Shown: one piece after another, positions 52,506 to 61,661 of the stretch
Numbering within the stretch: the stretch's first letter is position 1
Layout: each line of letters opens with the position of its first letter
Assembly (NCBI GenBank): GCA_035946615.1
Contig: DASYZB010000154.1
Location: 1 to 61,839, forward strand
Length of the DNA: 61,839 bases
Origin: Verrucomicrobiia bacterium
GTDB taxonomy: Bacteria > Verrucomicrobiota > Verrucomicrobiia > Limisphaerales > UBA8199
Direction of reading: 5' to 3'
Notes under the pieces: model-generated
What the model was told of the DNA's origin: nothing
Database searches by the model: none
The model's input: the letters and a program-made list of their open reading frames with translations, nothing else
Program-made: the position numbers and the translations under genes

Positions 52506-55193
52506 TTACGGCGTGACCACTTTATAGAACCGTTGCGCGGCAGTGGATGAGTCGGTGATGGATTTAACTGTGCCATCGCCGAGCAGCGTGGTCAGAAGAG
52601 TCCAGTTGCCGCTCGACAAGTCGTTGCGGTAAAAAACGCGGTACGTCACGCCGGCCAGGGTCGGCACCGAGACCAGCACGCTGCTGCCGGAAACCTTGGC
52701 GGACAGGCTGACGCCGGAGGCCGGCACGAGCATGAAATAATTCGGGTAACAAAGGCCGGTCGAGGTCGAGAGCCGCAGGGTGGTGGCGCCATTCAGGCTC
52801 ACGAGGGCCGGGGCCGCCAGGCCATCATCGGTCAACATCACCCACGTATGCGTCTGGTTCCCCTGCCCGACAGCGCCCCAACGGCCTAAATGACTGGTGA
52901 CCTGGTTGGTCGTCCCTGCTCCTCGGAGCACCTGGGCCAAATCCATCGAGTATGGCCCGAGACCGGCTGAGCGCGCATAGATATAGAAAGTGCCGGCCGG
53001 ATAATCCCGTGTGTAGTTAGCCCAGTCGCCGATGCCGAACCAAGCCAGGTGATAATCAAATGCGCCAAAATTGACGAAGACATCGCGGAGATAATCCTGC
53101 GCCTGCTCCTGCGGGATGCCGTCGGAACGGTATTGGAACTGCTCGCCGCTGATTGGGGAATGTTGGAAATCGATATTGGTTACAGCCTGGGCTCTCGGAT
53201 AGATGCTGTCGTCATAGGCATCGGGTATCCAGTTGGTGACAAACTGGCCGGCGCCATAGTCGAAATCCTCCGCTTCGAACATGAAATTATCCTGGCTGAA
53301 AGTGTCGAAAGCATTGGTGACGGCGATGCCGTGACCGAGAGAGTTGGTGATAGTGATAATGGCGGTGTGTACGGCGTTCGGCAGGAGGCCCGGAAAGGCG
53401 ACGCTGTTGCTTGAACTGGACCCGGCAATCACCAGGTCAGAGGAAACGTCGCTGCCATCCACGACAACTTTGATCGACCCGGCCGGGAAAGTGGCCCCGA
53501 TTGTTGTCACATTGAAACTCAGCGCATTGGTGTATTCGAAAGGATGCGCGCCGGTCGGATAGAGGTTGTTGAGGATGGGCAGATCGATCTCGCCTGCCAC
53601 AAGCGCGAAGAAATTGGGCAGGAGATTGCCCCCGCTGGTGACGCGCAGGGTGGTTTTGCCATTCAGCGTCACATTGGCGATGTTGCCGTTGGTGTCCCTG
53701 AGAAAGATGTTCTCGAAGCTCGTCCAACCTTTGCCATTGGCAATGGTAAACGTGCCGAGGTCTGTCGTCGAGGAATCGGGATTGACAGTGCTCAACGTAA
53801 GCGAACCAGACAAACTCACGTCGGTTGAAAGGCGGCCAATGACCCAATAGGTGGCGTTGGACCAGTCCCGCGTATAATTGACCCACTCGCCGCTGTTGAA
53901 CGGGTCGAGCCTGTAATCCTGGACCCCGGCAAGGACGTGGTCTTTGCGCAAGTAATCGCCGGAAATCACGGTGCCCATCGGGTCATCAGGCCGGTAGAGG
54001 TGCGTCGGACCGATGTGCAGGTTATGCTCGTCCACACCTTCGACCCCGACCGTCCCAAAGTAACAGTTCGGATTGCCAGGCGCGTCGCAGAGTTGTGGGA
54101 AATCGATGTACATCCCGTTGGTGAAATCGAAATCTTCGGCTTCCCACAAATACAAAATGGGCGGGATGCCGACCCAGGCGGTCTCGAAATAAGTATTGGC
54201 AGAGGCGGTTAAACCAAAACTGTCGGTCGCCGTAATGGAGGCGGTGTAGGTGGAATTGGATTGCAGGCCGTAGTAGGCGACGTTTTTGTTGGAGGTGGAC
54301 CCGCTGATGACCAGGTTTGAAGAGATATCCATGCCATTGAGGGTAACATCGATCCCGCTGCTCGGGATCGTAAAGCCGCTGGGTGAACTTACGTTGAACG
54401 TCAGGCCGTCACTGGGATTGACAAAAATCATGTTTTGCGGGAAGAGGCTGCCGATGCTGGGGGGAACGGCGCCGCTAACCTGGTCCAGAACGGCACTGTC
54501 AAAATAGCAAGAGCCGCTCTCGCTTCCGGCCTGGAGGTAGGCGTAGGTGTAGCGGACTGTTTTGGCGCCTATCGGCGCCACCAATTGGCTCACCGTGCCA
54601 GTCACGGCGTAGGTGGTGAAGTAGGGATCGCCCGTAGGCACCGGCGACGATACGTCGCAGGCATTCGTGACCTGATATTGGAACCAAGCATCCGTTCCAA
54701 CACTCGCTGAGAAACTATCTGATTTATACAACGCCAGAAGGTTGCCGCCGGCATCGCGAAAGGAAACTTCCATCCAAACATAACAATCAGGGCCCAATGT
54801 ATCTGTGCTCTTGGTATAAAACCAACCGCCGGCTTGGTAGGTGGAGCCTGGGGCGCTGCTGAAGTCCTGGTAAATGCCCGCCACGTTGTTGGTTGGAGCG
54901 GGCAGGTAAGAAGCCCCCCACTGCTTCCACCCAACCAGCCCACTCTGAGCCGGCGGCTCGACCCAATAGTTGCCGAATGTCTGGGCATTGGGTGGCGCAA
55001 AACGGGTCCACCCAATCGGCAGGACATGGCCGCTATTTTGCTCAAAACTCGGGTTGATAAGCAGATTGGCCGCCTCCGTATGGCGGGCCAGGAACATCAT
55101 CGCAATTAAAGCCAAAAAGATGGGCCGCTTCAAATTCAAGGCCCCCCTTTGCTGAGCGGGGCGATCGCTGCAGGATGGGGATTTTGTTTTCAT
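52506..55193 (-). CDS. Secreted multidomain carbohydrate-binding protein
   Basis: An 895-residue exported protein: signal segment near residues 24-40 (I-F-L-A-L-I-A-M-M-F-L-A). The first module (about 42-235) is a CBM4/16-like sandwich (N-L-L-I-N-P-S-F-E-Q). Two copies of an Ig-like plus CBM6/35-like pair follow, each marked E-A-E-D-F-D-F/Y and W-V/A-N-Y-T-R-D (starting near 345 and 640). A C-terminal module has Y-R-V-F-Y-R-N-D-L-S-S-G-N-W and R-F-Y-K-V-V-T-P. No catalytic domain was recognised, so it is a binder or scaffold rather than an enzyme. It is convergent to the fucosidase gene. Confidence 0.75.
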   Translation of the reverse strand: MKTKSPSCSDRPAQQRGALNLKRPIFLALIAMMFLARHTEAANLLINPSFEQNSGHVLPIGWTRFAPPNAQTFGNYWVEPPAQSGLVGWKQWGASYLPAPTNNVAGIYQDFSSAPGSTYQAGGWFYTKSTDTLGPDCYVWMEVSFRDAGGNLLALYKSDSFSASVGTDAWFQYQVTNACDVSSPVPTGDPYFTTYAVTGTVSQLVAPIGAKTVRYTYAYLQAGSESGSCYFDSAVLDQVSGAVPPSIGSLFPQNMIFVNPSDGLTFNVSSPSGFTIPSSGIDVTLNGMDISSNLVISGSTSNKNVAYYGLQSNSTYTASITATDSFGLTASANTYFETAWVGIPPILYLWEAEDFDFTNGMYIDFPQLCDAPGNPNCYFGTVGVEGVDEHNLHIGPTHLYRPDDPMGTVISGDYLRKDHVLAGVQDYRLDPFNSGEWVNYTRDWSNATYWVIGRLSTDVSLSGSLTLSTVNPDSSTTDLGTFTIANGKGWTSFENIFLRDTNGNIANVTLNGKTTLRVTSGGNLLPNFFALVAGEIDLPILNNLYPTGAHPFEYTNALSFNVTTIGATFPAGSIKVVVDGSDVSSDLVIAGSSSSNSVAFPGLLPNAVHTAIITITNSLGHGIAVTNAFDTFSQDNFMFEAEDFDYGAGQFVTNWIPDAYDDSIYPRAQAVTNIDFQHSPISGEQFQYRSDGIPQEQAQDYLRDVFVNFGAFDYHLAWFGIGDWANYTRDYPAGTFYIYARSAGLGPYSMDLAQVLRGAGTTNQVTSHLGRWGAVGQGNQTHTWVMLTDDGLAAPALVSLNGATTLRLSTSTGLCYPNYFMLVPASGVSLSAKVSGSSVLVSVPTLAGVTYRVFYRNDLSSGNWTLLTTLLGDGTVKSITDSSTAAQRFYKVVTP

Positions 55194-55409
55194 ACACAGC
55201 ATTGGTTCGCTTCCAACACGCGCTTAACGCGAAGGAGCGGCTGTACCATGCCAAGCAGACCGTCATCTGTCAATCTTTATGGGCGGACCCGGGGAACCCT
55301 CAAATCTCAAGAATTAAAGAAACGTCTGCTCCTGGCGGTCGATGCCCTTTTCATTTGAAGTTGGCGCTCCGGGGGTGATATGCTGGCATACAATTCGGGC
55401 CGCATGCAA

Positions 55410-57224
55410 ATGAAACGACCGCTGTTTTTGTGCTTTCTTTTCCTGGCCGCCGCTGCGCCCATCGCCTCTGCCATCCAAGCCCCTGCAGGCCTGATTGTCC
55501 GCACAGGCGACCTGAGCCTGGTCTTGCACTGGGACAAAGTGATCGATCCCACCCTTGCAGGCTATCGGGTCTATCGTTCACAGAATAGCGGAGCAAGTTT
55601 CACACTGCTCACCTCGACTTTGCTGACCTCACCTGGTTATTGCGATTTAAGCGTCAGCGATGGCCAGACAAACGTTTATTACGCTACTGCGGTGGATACC
55701 TCTTCACAGGAAAGCCCGCCCTCGGCAATAATTACCGCAGCACCCCATCCCTTCGCCAGCGATGACGATTTCCTCGATTACGTGCAGGCGGCCAATTTCG
55801 ATTATTTCTGGTATCTGGCAAATCCGAATAATGGCCTGGTGCCCGACCGGAGCGCAGCGGGGTCGGCCTGCAGCATCGCGGCCGTGGGGTTCGGGCTGAC
55901 GGCGATTGGCATCGGCATCGATCACGGTTGGATTTCACGCACTCAAGGCGTGGCGCGCGTTTTGACCACGTTGAACACCTTTCTTCTAGGGTCGCAGGGA
56001 GCCGGCAGCACAGGAGTCATCGGTTACAACGGCTGGTTTTATCACTTCCTCGATATGAATACCGCCCTGCGGTCTGGCTCCAGTGAGTTGTCTTCCATCG
56101 ACACGGCTCTGTTGCTGGCCGGCATTCTTTATTCCAAGCAGTATTTCAACGGCGCCAACGCCGATGAAACGGCCATTCGAACCGCCGCTGACGCAATTTT
56201 CAATCGAGTCAACTGGGCCTGGATGGCACAAGGCACCGACGCGGTGGCAATGGGTTGGGCGCCCGGCTCCGGTTTCCAAGGTTACGGCAACTGGGTGGGT
56301 TATGACGAGGCGATGCTCATCTATATCCTGGGCCTGGGGACCGCGACCAATCCCCTGCCGGCTTCGGCGTGGAGCCGTTGGACCAGCGGTTATACCTGGG
56401 CCACTTATTACGGGTATTCCTATGTGCCCCTGCCGCCATTGTTCGTGCACCAATATTCCCATTGCTGGATTGATTTCCGGCATGTCGCCGACGCCTTCAT
56501 GAACAGCCACAACACCACCTATTTCGAGAACTCGCGTCGTGCCAGCCTGGTCCAGCAGCAGTACTGCATTGCAAATCCGAAGGCGGAAGTGGGCTACAGC
56601 AGCAACGTGTGGGGATTGACGGCTTGTGACGGGCCCAGCGGGTATAACGCTCGCGGCGCCCCGGCAGGGCTTGACGACGGCACCGTCGCTCCCACCGCGG
56701 CAGGAGGCTCGATGGCTTTCACGCCGGAGCTTTCTCTGCCAACTTTGCGGTATTTCTACAGCCATTTTCGCCCGCGGATTTGGACTGCATACGGATTCCG
56801 GGACGCTTTCAATCTAGGCGCTCAATGGTATGGGTCGGATGAGCTGGGCATCGACCAGGGGCCGATCGTGATTATGATCGAGAACTATCGCACGCAAAAT
56901 GTCTGGCGGCTCATTATGCGCAATCCCGAAGTCCAACGCGGGATGCAACGGGCTGGATTCGTCCCGCTCTCGTTCATGAATCCCACACTCCAGCCCATCT
57001 GGAGCCAGGACGCAGTGAACCTGAGTTGGGCCGCCTTGACCGGACGCGCGTATCAGGTGGAATGGTCACCCGACCTGGAGGGCTGGTTTACCTCGCCCCT
57101 GGGCGAACAGCTCGCGACGAATACAACAGCAACCTGGACCGATAACGGGCCGCCCGGCACGTCCCTGGCGCCGACCAACGCCACCCAAAGGTTCTATCGG
57201 GTGGTCCAGTTCGGCACACCGTAG
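55410..57224 (+). CDS. Secreted glucoamylase-like protein, GH144 beta-1,2-glucanase type
   Basis: A 604-residue exported protein: signal M-K-R-P-L-F-L-C-F-L-F-L-A-A-A, a fibronectin III module (about 22-110; Y-R-V-Y-R-S) and an alpha/alpha barrel (about 118-530). The barrel shows the COG5368/GH144 landmarks F-D-Y-F-W, S-A-C-S-I-A-A-V-G-F-G-L, G-F-Q-G-Y-G-N-W-V-G-Y-D-E-A-M, Y-S-H-C-W-I-D-F and G-P-I-V-I-M-I-E-N-Y-R. A C-terminal module (Y-Q-V-E-W-S-P-D-L-E-G-W, R-F-Y-R-V-V) follows. GH144 cleaves beta-1,2-glucans; activity here is inferred. The start at 55410 (also 55404 or 55380) is set by the signal peptide. Confidence 0.82.
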   Translation: MKRPLFLCFLFLAAAAPIASAIQAPAGLIVRTGDLSLVLHWDKVIDPTLAGYRVYRSQNSGASFTLLTSTLLTSPGYCDLSVSDGQTNVYYATAVDTSSQESPPSAIITAAPHPFASDDDFLDYVQAANFDYFWYLANPNNGLVPDRSAAGSACSIAAVGFGLTAIGIGIDHGWISRTQGVARVLTTLNTFLLGSQGAGSTGVIGYNGWFYHFLDMNTALRSGSSELSSIDTALLLAGILYSKQYFNGANADETAIRTAADAIFNRVNWAWMAQGTDAVAMGWAPGSGFQGYGNWVGYDEAMLIYILGLGTATNPLPASAWSRWTSGYTWATYYGYSYVPLPPLFVHQYSHCWIDFRHVADAFMNSHNTTYFENSRRASLVQQQYCIANPKAEVGYSSNVWGLTACDGPSGYNARGAPAGLDDGTVAPTAAGGSMAFTPELSLPTLRYFYSHFRPRIWTAYGFRDAFNLGAQWYGSDELGIDQGPIVIMIENYRTQNVWRLIMRNPEVQRGMQRAGFVPLSFMNPTLQPIWSQDAVNLSWAALTGRAYQVEWSPDLEGWFTSPLGEQLATNTTATWTDNGPPGTSLAPTNATQRFYRVVQFGTP

Positions 57225-57241
57225 CTTTAAGAACATCACGC

Positions 57242-60200
57242 GTGCGCATCCGTTTCTTATTGGGGCCGGCGGGGAGTGGAAAGACCTATCGATGCCTGGC
57301 GGAGATTCGTGAGGCGCTATTGGGCGCGCCTGCCGGAGCGCCGTTGTTGCTGGTGGCCCCAAAGCATACCACCTACCAACTGGAGCGCCGGCTCCTGAGT
57401 GAGCCGACGCTGGAAGGCTATACCCGTTTACAAATTCTCTCCTTTGAGCGGCTCGCCTGGTTCACCTTCGATTGGCTCGAGCAGCCTTCGCCCAACATGC
57501 TCGATGAGGAAGGCCGGCTCATGGTCTTGCGCGGATTGCTCGCGCGAAAGCGCGACGATTTAAAGCTGTTTCGCGCCAGCGCGCGGCTGACCGGCTTTGC
57601 GCAGCAGCTCAGCCTGGTTCTGCGCGACCTGCAACGCAACCAACTCACGCCCGATTCCCTGCGCGCGTTGGCCGCGCAGATGAGCCAGAGCGAGGGGTTA
57701 AGCTTTAAACTCCAGGACTTGGCCGTCCTGCTGGCGGAGTATCTCAATTGGCTTAAAGGGCATGATTTGTTGGACACAGATTCCGTTTTGGCTGCGGCAA
57801 CTGAGGCGCTAATGACCCGAGCCGCAATTGGGAAATCCTTATTCAACGCTTCTGGAGTCTATGGCGCAGCCGGAGGAGGCCTAATCCATTCGATTTGGGT
57901 TGATGGTTTCGCGGAGTTTTCCCAGCAGGAATTGGATTTCCTGGCCGCGCTGGTGTTGCATTGCCAACAGGCTGCCATCTCATTGTGCCTCGATCCCGAA
58001 GCCACGGGACAAAGCTCATGGCTCTCCCCATGGTCGGGCATCCGGCGAACTTTTGAGAACTGCCGGAAACGACTGGCCCTCTTGCCCGGGGCTGAGCTTG
58101 CAGTGGAGACATTGCCTCGGGAAGCCGGCAAGAACCGGTTTTGCGGGAAGTCTGTTTTGCAGCATCTGGAACGATTCTGGCCAACGCCACAGCCGTATCG
58201 GAGCGAGGAAGGCTCGATTGAAACACCGGGCCTGAGCCTGGTCGCGTGCCCGGACCCGGAGGCGGAGGTCATCCATGCAGCGCGTGAGGTGTTGCGCTTT
58301 GTGCGGGGTGGCGGGCGCTATCGCGAGGTCATGGTGCTGGTCCGCCAACTCGAGCCTTACTATCAATCGTTTCAGCGAATCTTTTCACGGTACGAGATTC
58401 CATTTTTTCTGGATCGGCGCGAATCAGTCGCGCATCACCCGCTGGCGGAACTGACCCGCAGCGCCTTGCGTACGGTCGCCTTCCATTGGCAGCGCGAGGA
58501 TTGGTTTGCGGCGCTCAAGACCGGGCTGGCGCCGGCCCGAGAAGAGGAGATTGATCGGTTAGAGAATGAAGCGCTGGCACGGGGCTGGCAGGGGACAATC
58601 TGGCAAAAGCCGGTCCACATCCCGGAGGACCCCGCCCTCAGCCAATGGCTGGCCCGCCTGCAAACACAGCTCGTGCCGCCCTTTCAACGGCTCGCATTGG
58701 GCATGGCCTTGTGCGACACCAAACCCACCGGCCCGCAATTGGCCCAGGCGCTGCGCGAATTGTGGCGCAGTTTAAAAATAGAAGCCCGGCTTGAGGACTG
58801 GACAGCAAATGACGCCAGTGGCGCCAGGTTCCGCCTGCCCGGATCGGTGCACACAACCGTTTGGGACCAGATGAATGCCTGGCTCGATAACGTCGAACTG
58901 GCATTTCCTGGCGAGGCGCTCTCGTTGCGCGAGTGGCTGCCCATTCTCGAAGCTGGACTCGCCAACCTGACGGTGGGGCTCATTCCACCGGCCCTGGACC
59001 AGGTGCTGATTGGCGCGGTCGATAGGTCGCGCAACCCGGATGTCAGGCTCGCCCTGGTGCTCGGGATGAATGAGACCCTTTTCCCCTGCCACACCACGGC
59101 GGGCGGGCTGCTCACAGAGAGCGACCGGCACGAACTGGAGCGAAGCAATGTACTCCTGGGCGCCACATCCCGCCAGCACCTCGCAGCCGAGTGGTATCAC
59201 GCCTACATCGCCTTCACCCGCCCGAGAGAACGGCTGGTTATCACCTGGGCATCCTGCGATTCCCGCGGGGCGCCGCTCAACCCTTCACCTTTCCTGTCGC
59301 GCATCCGTCAACTCTTCCCGTCCATTAAACTCGATACGGTTCGCCAGACCCTCGACTGGCATGAGGCCGAGCATGTCGTGGAACTTATCCCGTCCTTTTT
59401 AAAGATTGAGTCGTTGGCCTCGGAAAATCGACAAGAGGCGGATGTTGAACCACCGGCTGGCCCCAACTCACTGGTCGAGTTGCCCGAAGTAGCTTCAATG
59501 CTGCGCGAAATGGGCCATTTCCAAAATCCAAAAGCCGGCGAGGCCCTTGACCCCGAACTGGCCACCCGTTTGTACGGTCCCGCTCTGCGGACCTCGGTCA
59601 GCCGCCTCGAACAATTCGCTGCCTGCCCCTTCAGATTTTTTGTTCATTCGGGCTTGCGCGCCCAAGAGCGCCAGCTATTCGAGCTGGATGTAAGGGAGCA
59701 AGGGAGTTTTCAGCATGATGTGCTGGCATTATTCCATGAGCAGTTGCGCCGGGAAGGCAGACGCTGGCGCGACATCTCACCCGCCGAGGCGCGCCAGCGT
59801 CTTGGCCAGGCAGCCAAAGGCCTGACGGCCAGCTACCGCGACGGCTTGCTCGAATCAAATGAAAAGACCCGGTTCATGGCACGGCTCTTAACCGAGACGC
59901 TGCAGGATTTTGTTGAAACATTGACCGGCTGGATGGCCGGGCAGTACCAGTTCGACCCTGTGGAGGTCGAGTTGCCCTTTGGCAGCGAGGGTGAGGCCCC
60001 GCCGTGGGTTGTGCCTTTGGACTCTGGGCGCCGGCTGGAACTGCGCGGGCGAATTGACCGCATCGATCTTTGGCGAATTCCGGGGGGCAACGAGGCCTTA
60101 TGCGTCGTGGTAGATTATAAATCCAACCACAAACAATTGGACCCGGTTTTCGTTGAGCACGGCCTGCAATTGCAATTGCTGGGGTACCTGAACGTGTTGC

Positions 60201-60706
60201 GGCATTGGCCTGACCCGCTGACCACGTTCGGCGCGGCGCGGCTGGTTCCTGCGGGTGTTTTCTATGTTAACCTGCGGGGCAAGCGCGAGGCGGAGGAAAA
60301 CCGGACTGAAGCGCTGGCCGCTCCGGAACAGGCCCGCAAGCTGGCCTACCGCCACACGGGCCGTTTTGACACGCGGGCCTTGCCCCAACTCGACGCCCGT
60401 CCCGGCGCGCGCGAGGGGGACCAGCTCAACTACAAACGGAACAACCAGGGCGGAATTTATAGGTCCTCGCGTGAGGCCATGGATTCTGCAGCATTCCAGG
60501 CCCTGCTCGACTCCGTAGAAACGAATTTAAAAGAAATGGGGCGCCGGATTTACGCCGGGGACGTTGCGATTGATCCGTACCGCAAAAACTCGACCACCGC
60601 TTGCGACCAATGCAGCTACCAGTCGGTCTGCCGCATTGACCGCTGGACTCATCATTTCCGCGTGCTGCGCAAAACAAACGCTACGGCATCGGCTTCTCCA
60701 ACCTGA
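57242..60706 (+). CDS. addB: AddB-type helicase/exonuclease subunit
   Basis: An 1154-residue protein of the AddB/RexB-like group that processes DNA double-strand breaks with AddA. Walker A is at residues 8-15 (G-P-A-G-S-G-K-T). The C-terminal PD-(D/E)xK nuclease has V-V-V-D-Y-K-S-N. The four Cys of its 4Fe-4S staple appear as one in A-A-C-P-F-R-F-F and three in C-D-Q-C-S-Y-Q-S-V-C. The start is GTG, 17 bp after the glucanase stop. No addA lies next to it: the following gene is on the opposite strand and overlaps its 3' end by 26 bp. Confidence 0.88.
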   Translation: MRIRFLLGPAGSGKTYRCLAEIREALLGAPAGAPLLLVAPKHTTYQLERRLLSEPTLEGYTRLQILSFERLAWFTFDWLEQPSPNMLDEEGRLMVLRGLLARKRDDLKLFRASARLTGFAQQLSLVLRDLQRNQLTPDSLRALAAQMSQSEGLSFKLQDLAVLLAEYLNWLKGHDLLDTDSVLAAATEALMTRAAIGKSLFNASGVYGAAGGGLIHSIWVDGFAEFSQQELDFLAALVLHCQQAAISLCLDPEATGQSSWLSPWSGIRRTFENCRKRLALLPGAELAVETLPREAGKNRFCGKSVLQHLERFWPTPQPYRSEEGSIETPGLSLVACPDPEAEVIHAAREVLRFVRGGGRYREVMVLVRQLEPYYQSFQRIFSRYEIPFFLDRRESVAHHPLAELTRSALRTVAFHWQREDWFAALKTGLAPAREEEIDRLENEALARGWQGTIWQKPVHIPEDPALSQWLARLQTQLVPPFQRLALGMALCDTKPTGPQLAQALRELWRSLKIEARLEDWTANDASGARFRLPGSVHTTVWDQMNAWLDNVELAFPGEALSLREWLPILEAGLANLTVGLIPPALDQVLIGAVDRSRNPDVRLALVLGMNETLFPCHTTAGGLLTESDRHELERSNVLLGATSRQHLAAEWYHAYIAFTRPRERLVITWASCDSRGAPLNPSPFLSRIRQLFPSIKLDTVRQTLDWHEAEHVVELIPSFLKIESLASENRQEADVEPPAGPNSLVELPEVASMLREMGHFQNPKAGEALDPELATRLYGPALRTSVSRLEQFAACPFRFFVHSGLRAQERQLFELDVREQGSFQHDVLALFHEQLRREGRRWRDISPAEARQRLGQAAKGLTASYRDGLLESNEKTRFMARLLTETLQDFVETLTGWMAGQYQFDPVEVELPFGSEGEAPPWVVPLDSGRRLELRGRIDRIDLWRIPGGNEALCVVVDYKSNHKQLDPVFVEHGLQLQLLGYLNVLRHWPDPLTTFGAARLVPAGVFYVNLRGKREAEENRTEALAAPEQARKLAYRHTGRFDTRALPQLDARPGAREGDQLNYKRNNQGGIYRSSREAMDSAAFQALLDSVETNLKEMGRRIYAGDVAIDPYRKNSTTACDQCSYQSVCRIDRWTHHFRVLRKTNATASASPT

Positions 60707-61544
60707 AGCTGCGGATCCAATTGCCTGGCTTTGTTTTAGCCACCCAGAACGATTCCCCCACGCCAATGATAGGAGGCCCTGCGGTCCATTTGCCATCCGC
60801 ATAAGGATGCAACACATACTTCTGGCCGTCCCGATCAAACAAGTGAATCACGTCGCCATTGGTGATGGGGAAATGGAGATCGTCCTGGAGGTTCCCGGCC
60901 TGGGGCACCAGCGAACTGCGAATGGAAAAGCCTGAGGGCACCGGCTGCGACAACTGCCCCTGCAAAACCTCTCCCACAAAACTGGCGGATTTGTAATCCG
61001 AGGTCGGATTGAAAAAAATGGCGCCTTCTCCCGGCAAGAGGCGCTCCGTCGGATTGCTCCATTTGCCGCCTTTGATAGCATTCTCCGAAAGGCGGAACAG
61101 GCGCGTATCGAACCGGTTCAGGGTTGTGCCGTCCGGCCAGCGTTCGAACGTCTGGCTGACGGTTCGGTTGGTGTGGAACGGATTGGCAATCATGGAAAAG
61201 CCTGGGGGCAGCGACACGGACGCGTAGCCGATGACGTTTTCCGAGAGCCGGTCGGCCGCGGTCATATGGTAAAAGCGGTAGGTAAATTTGAAGGCTTCTG
61301 AATCGATGACCTCGATTGTCGCCTCGCTGGCCGTGCCGTGCATGAGCGCGTTCCACGTCCGCAAATCCGTCGAGGCCAGGACGCGATACTCTATTCCCTT
61401 TGCCAGCGATGCCTTGAACCGGAACGGCCCATAAGGAAAGCGCATCGGGTCCAGCAGGACCGGCGGCCCGCTGGCCTTCGGCTTACGCCCTGCCAGGGCT
61501 GCTGCGCGATTCCCGATCTTCTGTATTAGCGAATTAATTTTCAC
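60681..61544 (-). CDS. Uncharacterised protein with a Y-R-V/W beta-sandwich module
   Basis: A 287-residue protein I do not recognise as a named family. Residues about 40-95 (F-R-F-K-A, Y-R-V-L-A-S-T-D-L-R-T-W, Y-R-F-Y-H-M) resemble the C-terminal module of the neighbouring secreted proteins. The rest has Y-A-S-V-S-L-P-P-G-F-S-M-I-A-N-P-F and P-G-E-G-A-I-F-F-N-P, patterns common in verrucomicrobial surface proteins. There is no clear signal peptide at the chosen start, and the first 25 residues are basic, so the 5' end may be missing or it may be a separated tail of a larger gene. It is convergent to addB with a 26-bp overlap. Confidence 0.55.
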   Translation of the reverse strand: MKINSLIQKIGNRAAALAGRKPKASGPPVLLDPMRFPYGPFRFKASLAKGIEYRVLASTDLRTWNALMHGTASEATIEVIDSEAFKFTYRFYHMTAADRLSENVIGYASVSLPPGFSMIANPFHTNRTVSQTFERWPDGTTLNRFDTRLFRLSENAIKGGKWSNPTERLLPGEGAIFFNPTSDYKSASFVGEVLQGQLSQPVPSGFSIRSSLVPQAGNLQDDLHFPITNGDVIHLFDRDGQKYVLHPYADGKWTAGPPIIGVGESFWVAKTKPGNWIRSFRLEKPMP

Positions 61545-61661
61545 CCGGTAAGCACGTCTCTACGAGGCCACTGCCCATCAGTGGCCCAGGGTCATACATC
61601 CTTGTAGCGGGAACGAAGCCGTTCGGCAATAGGGATTTAAGTAAACGCGCTCTAACCATCC

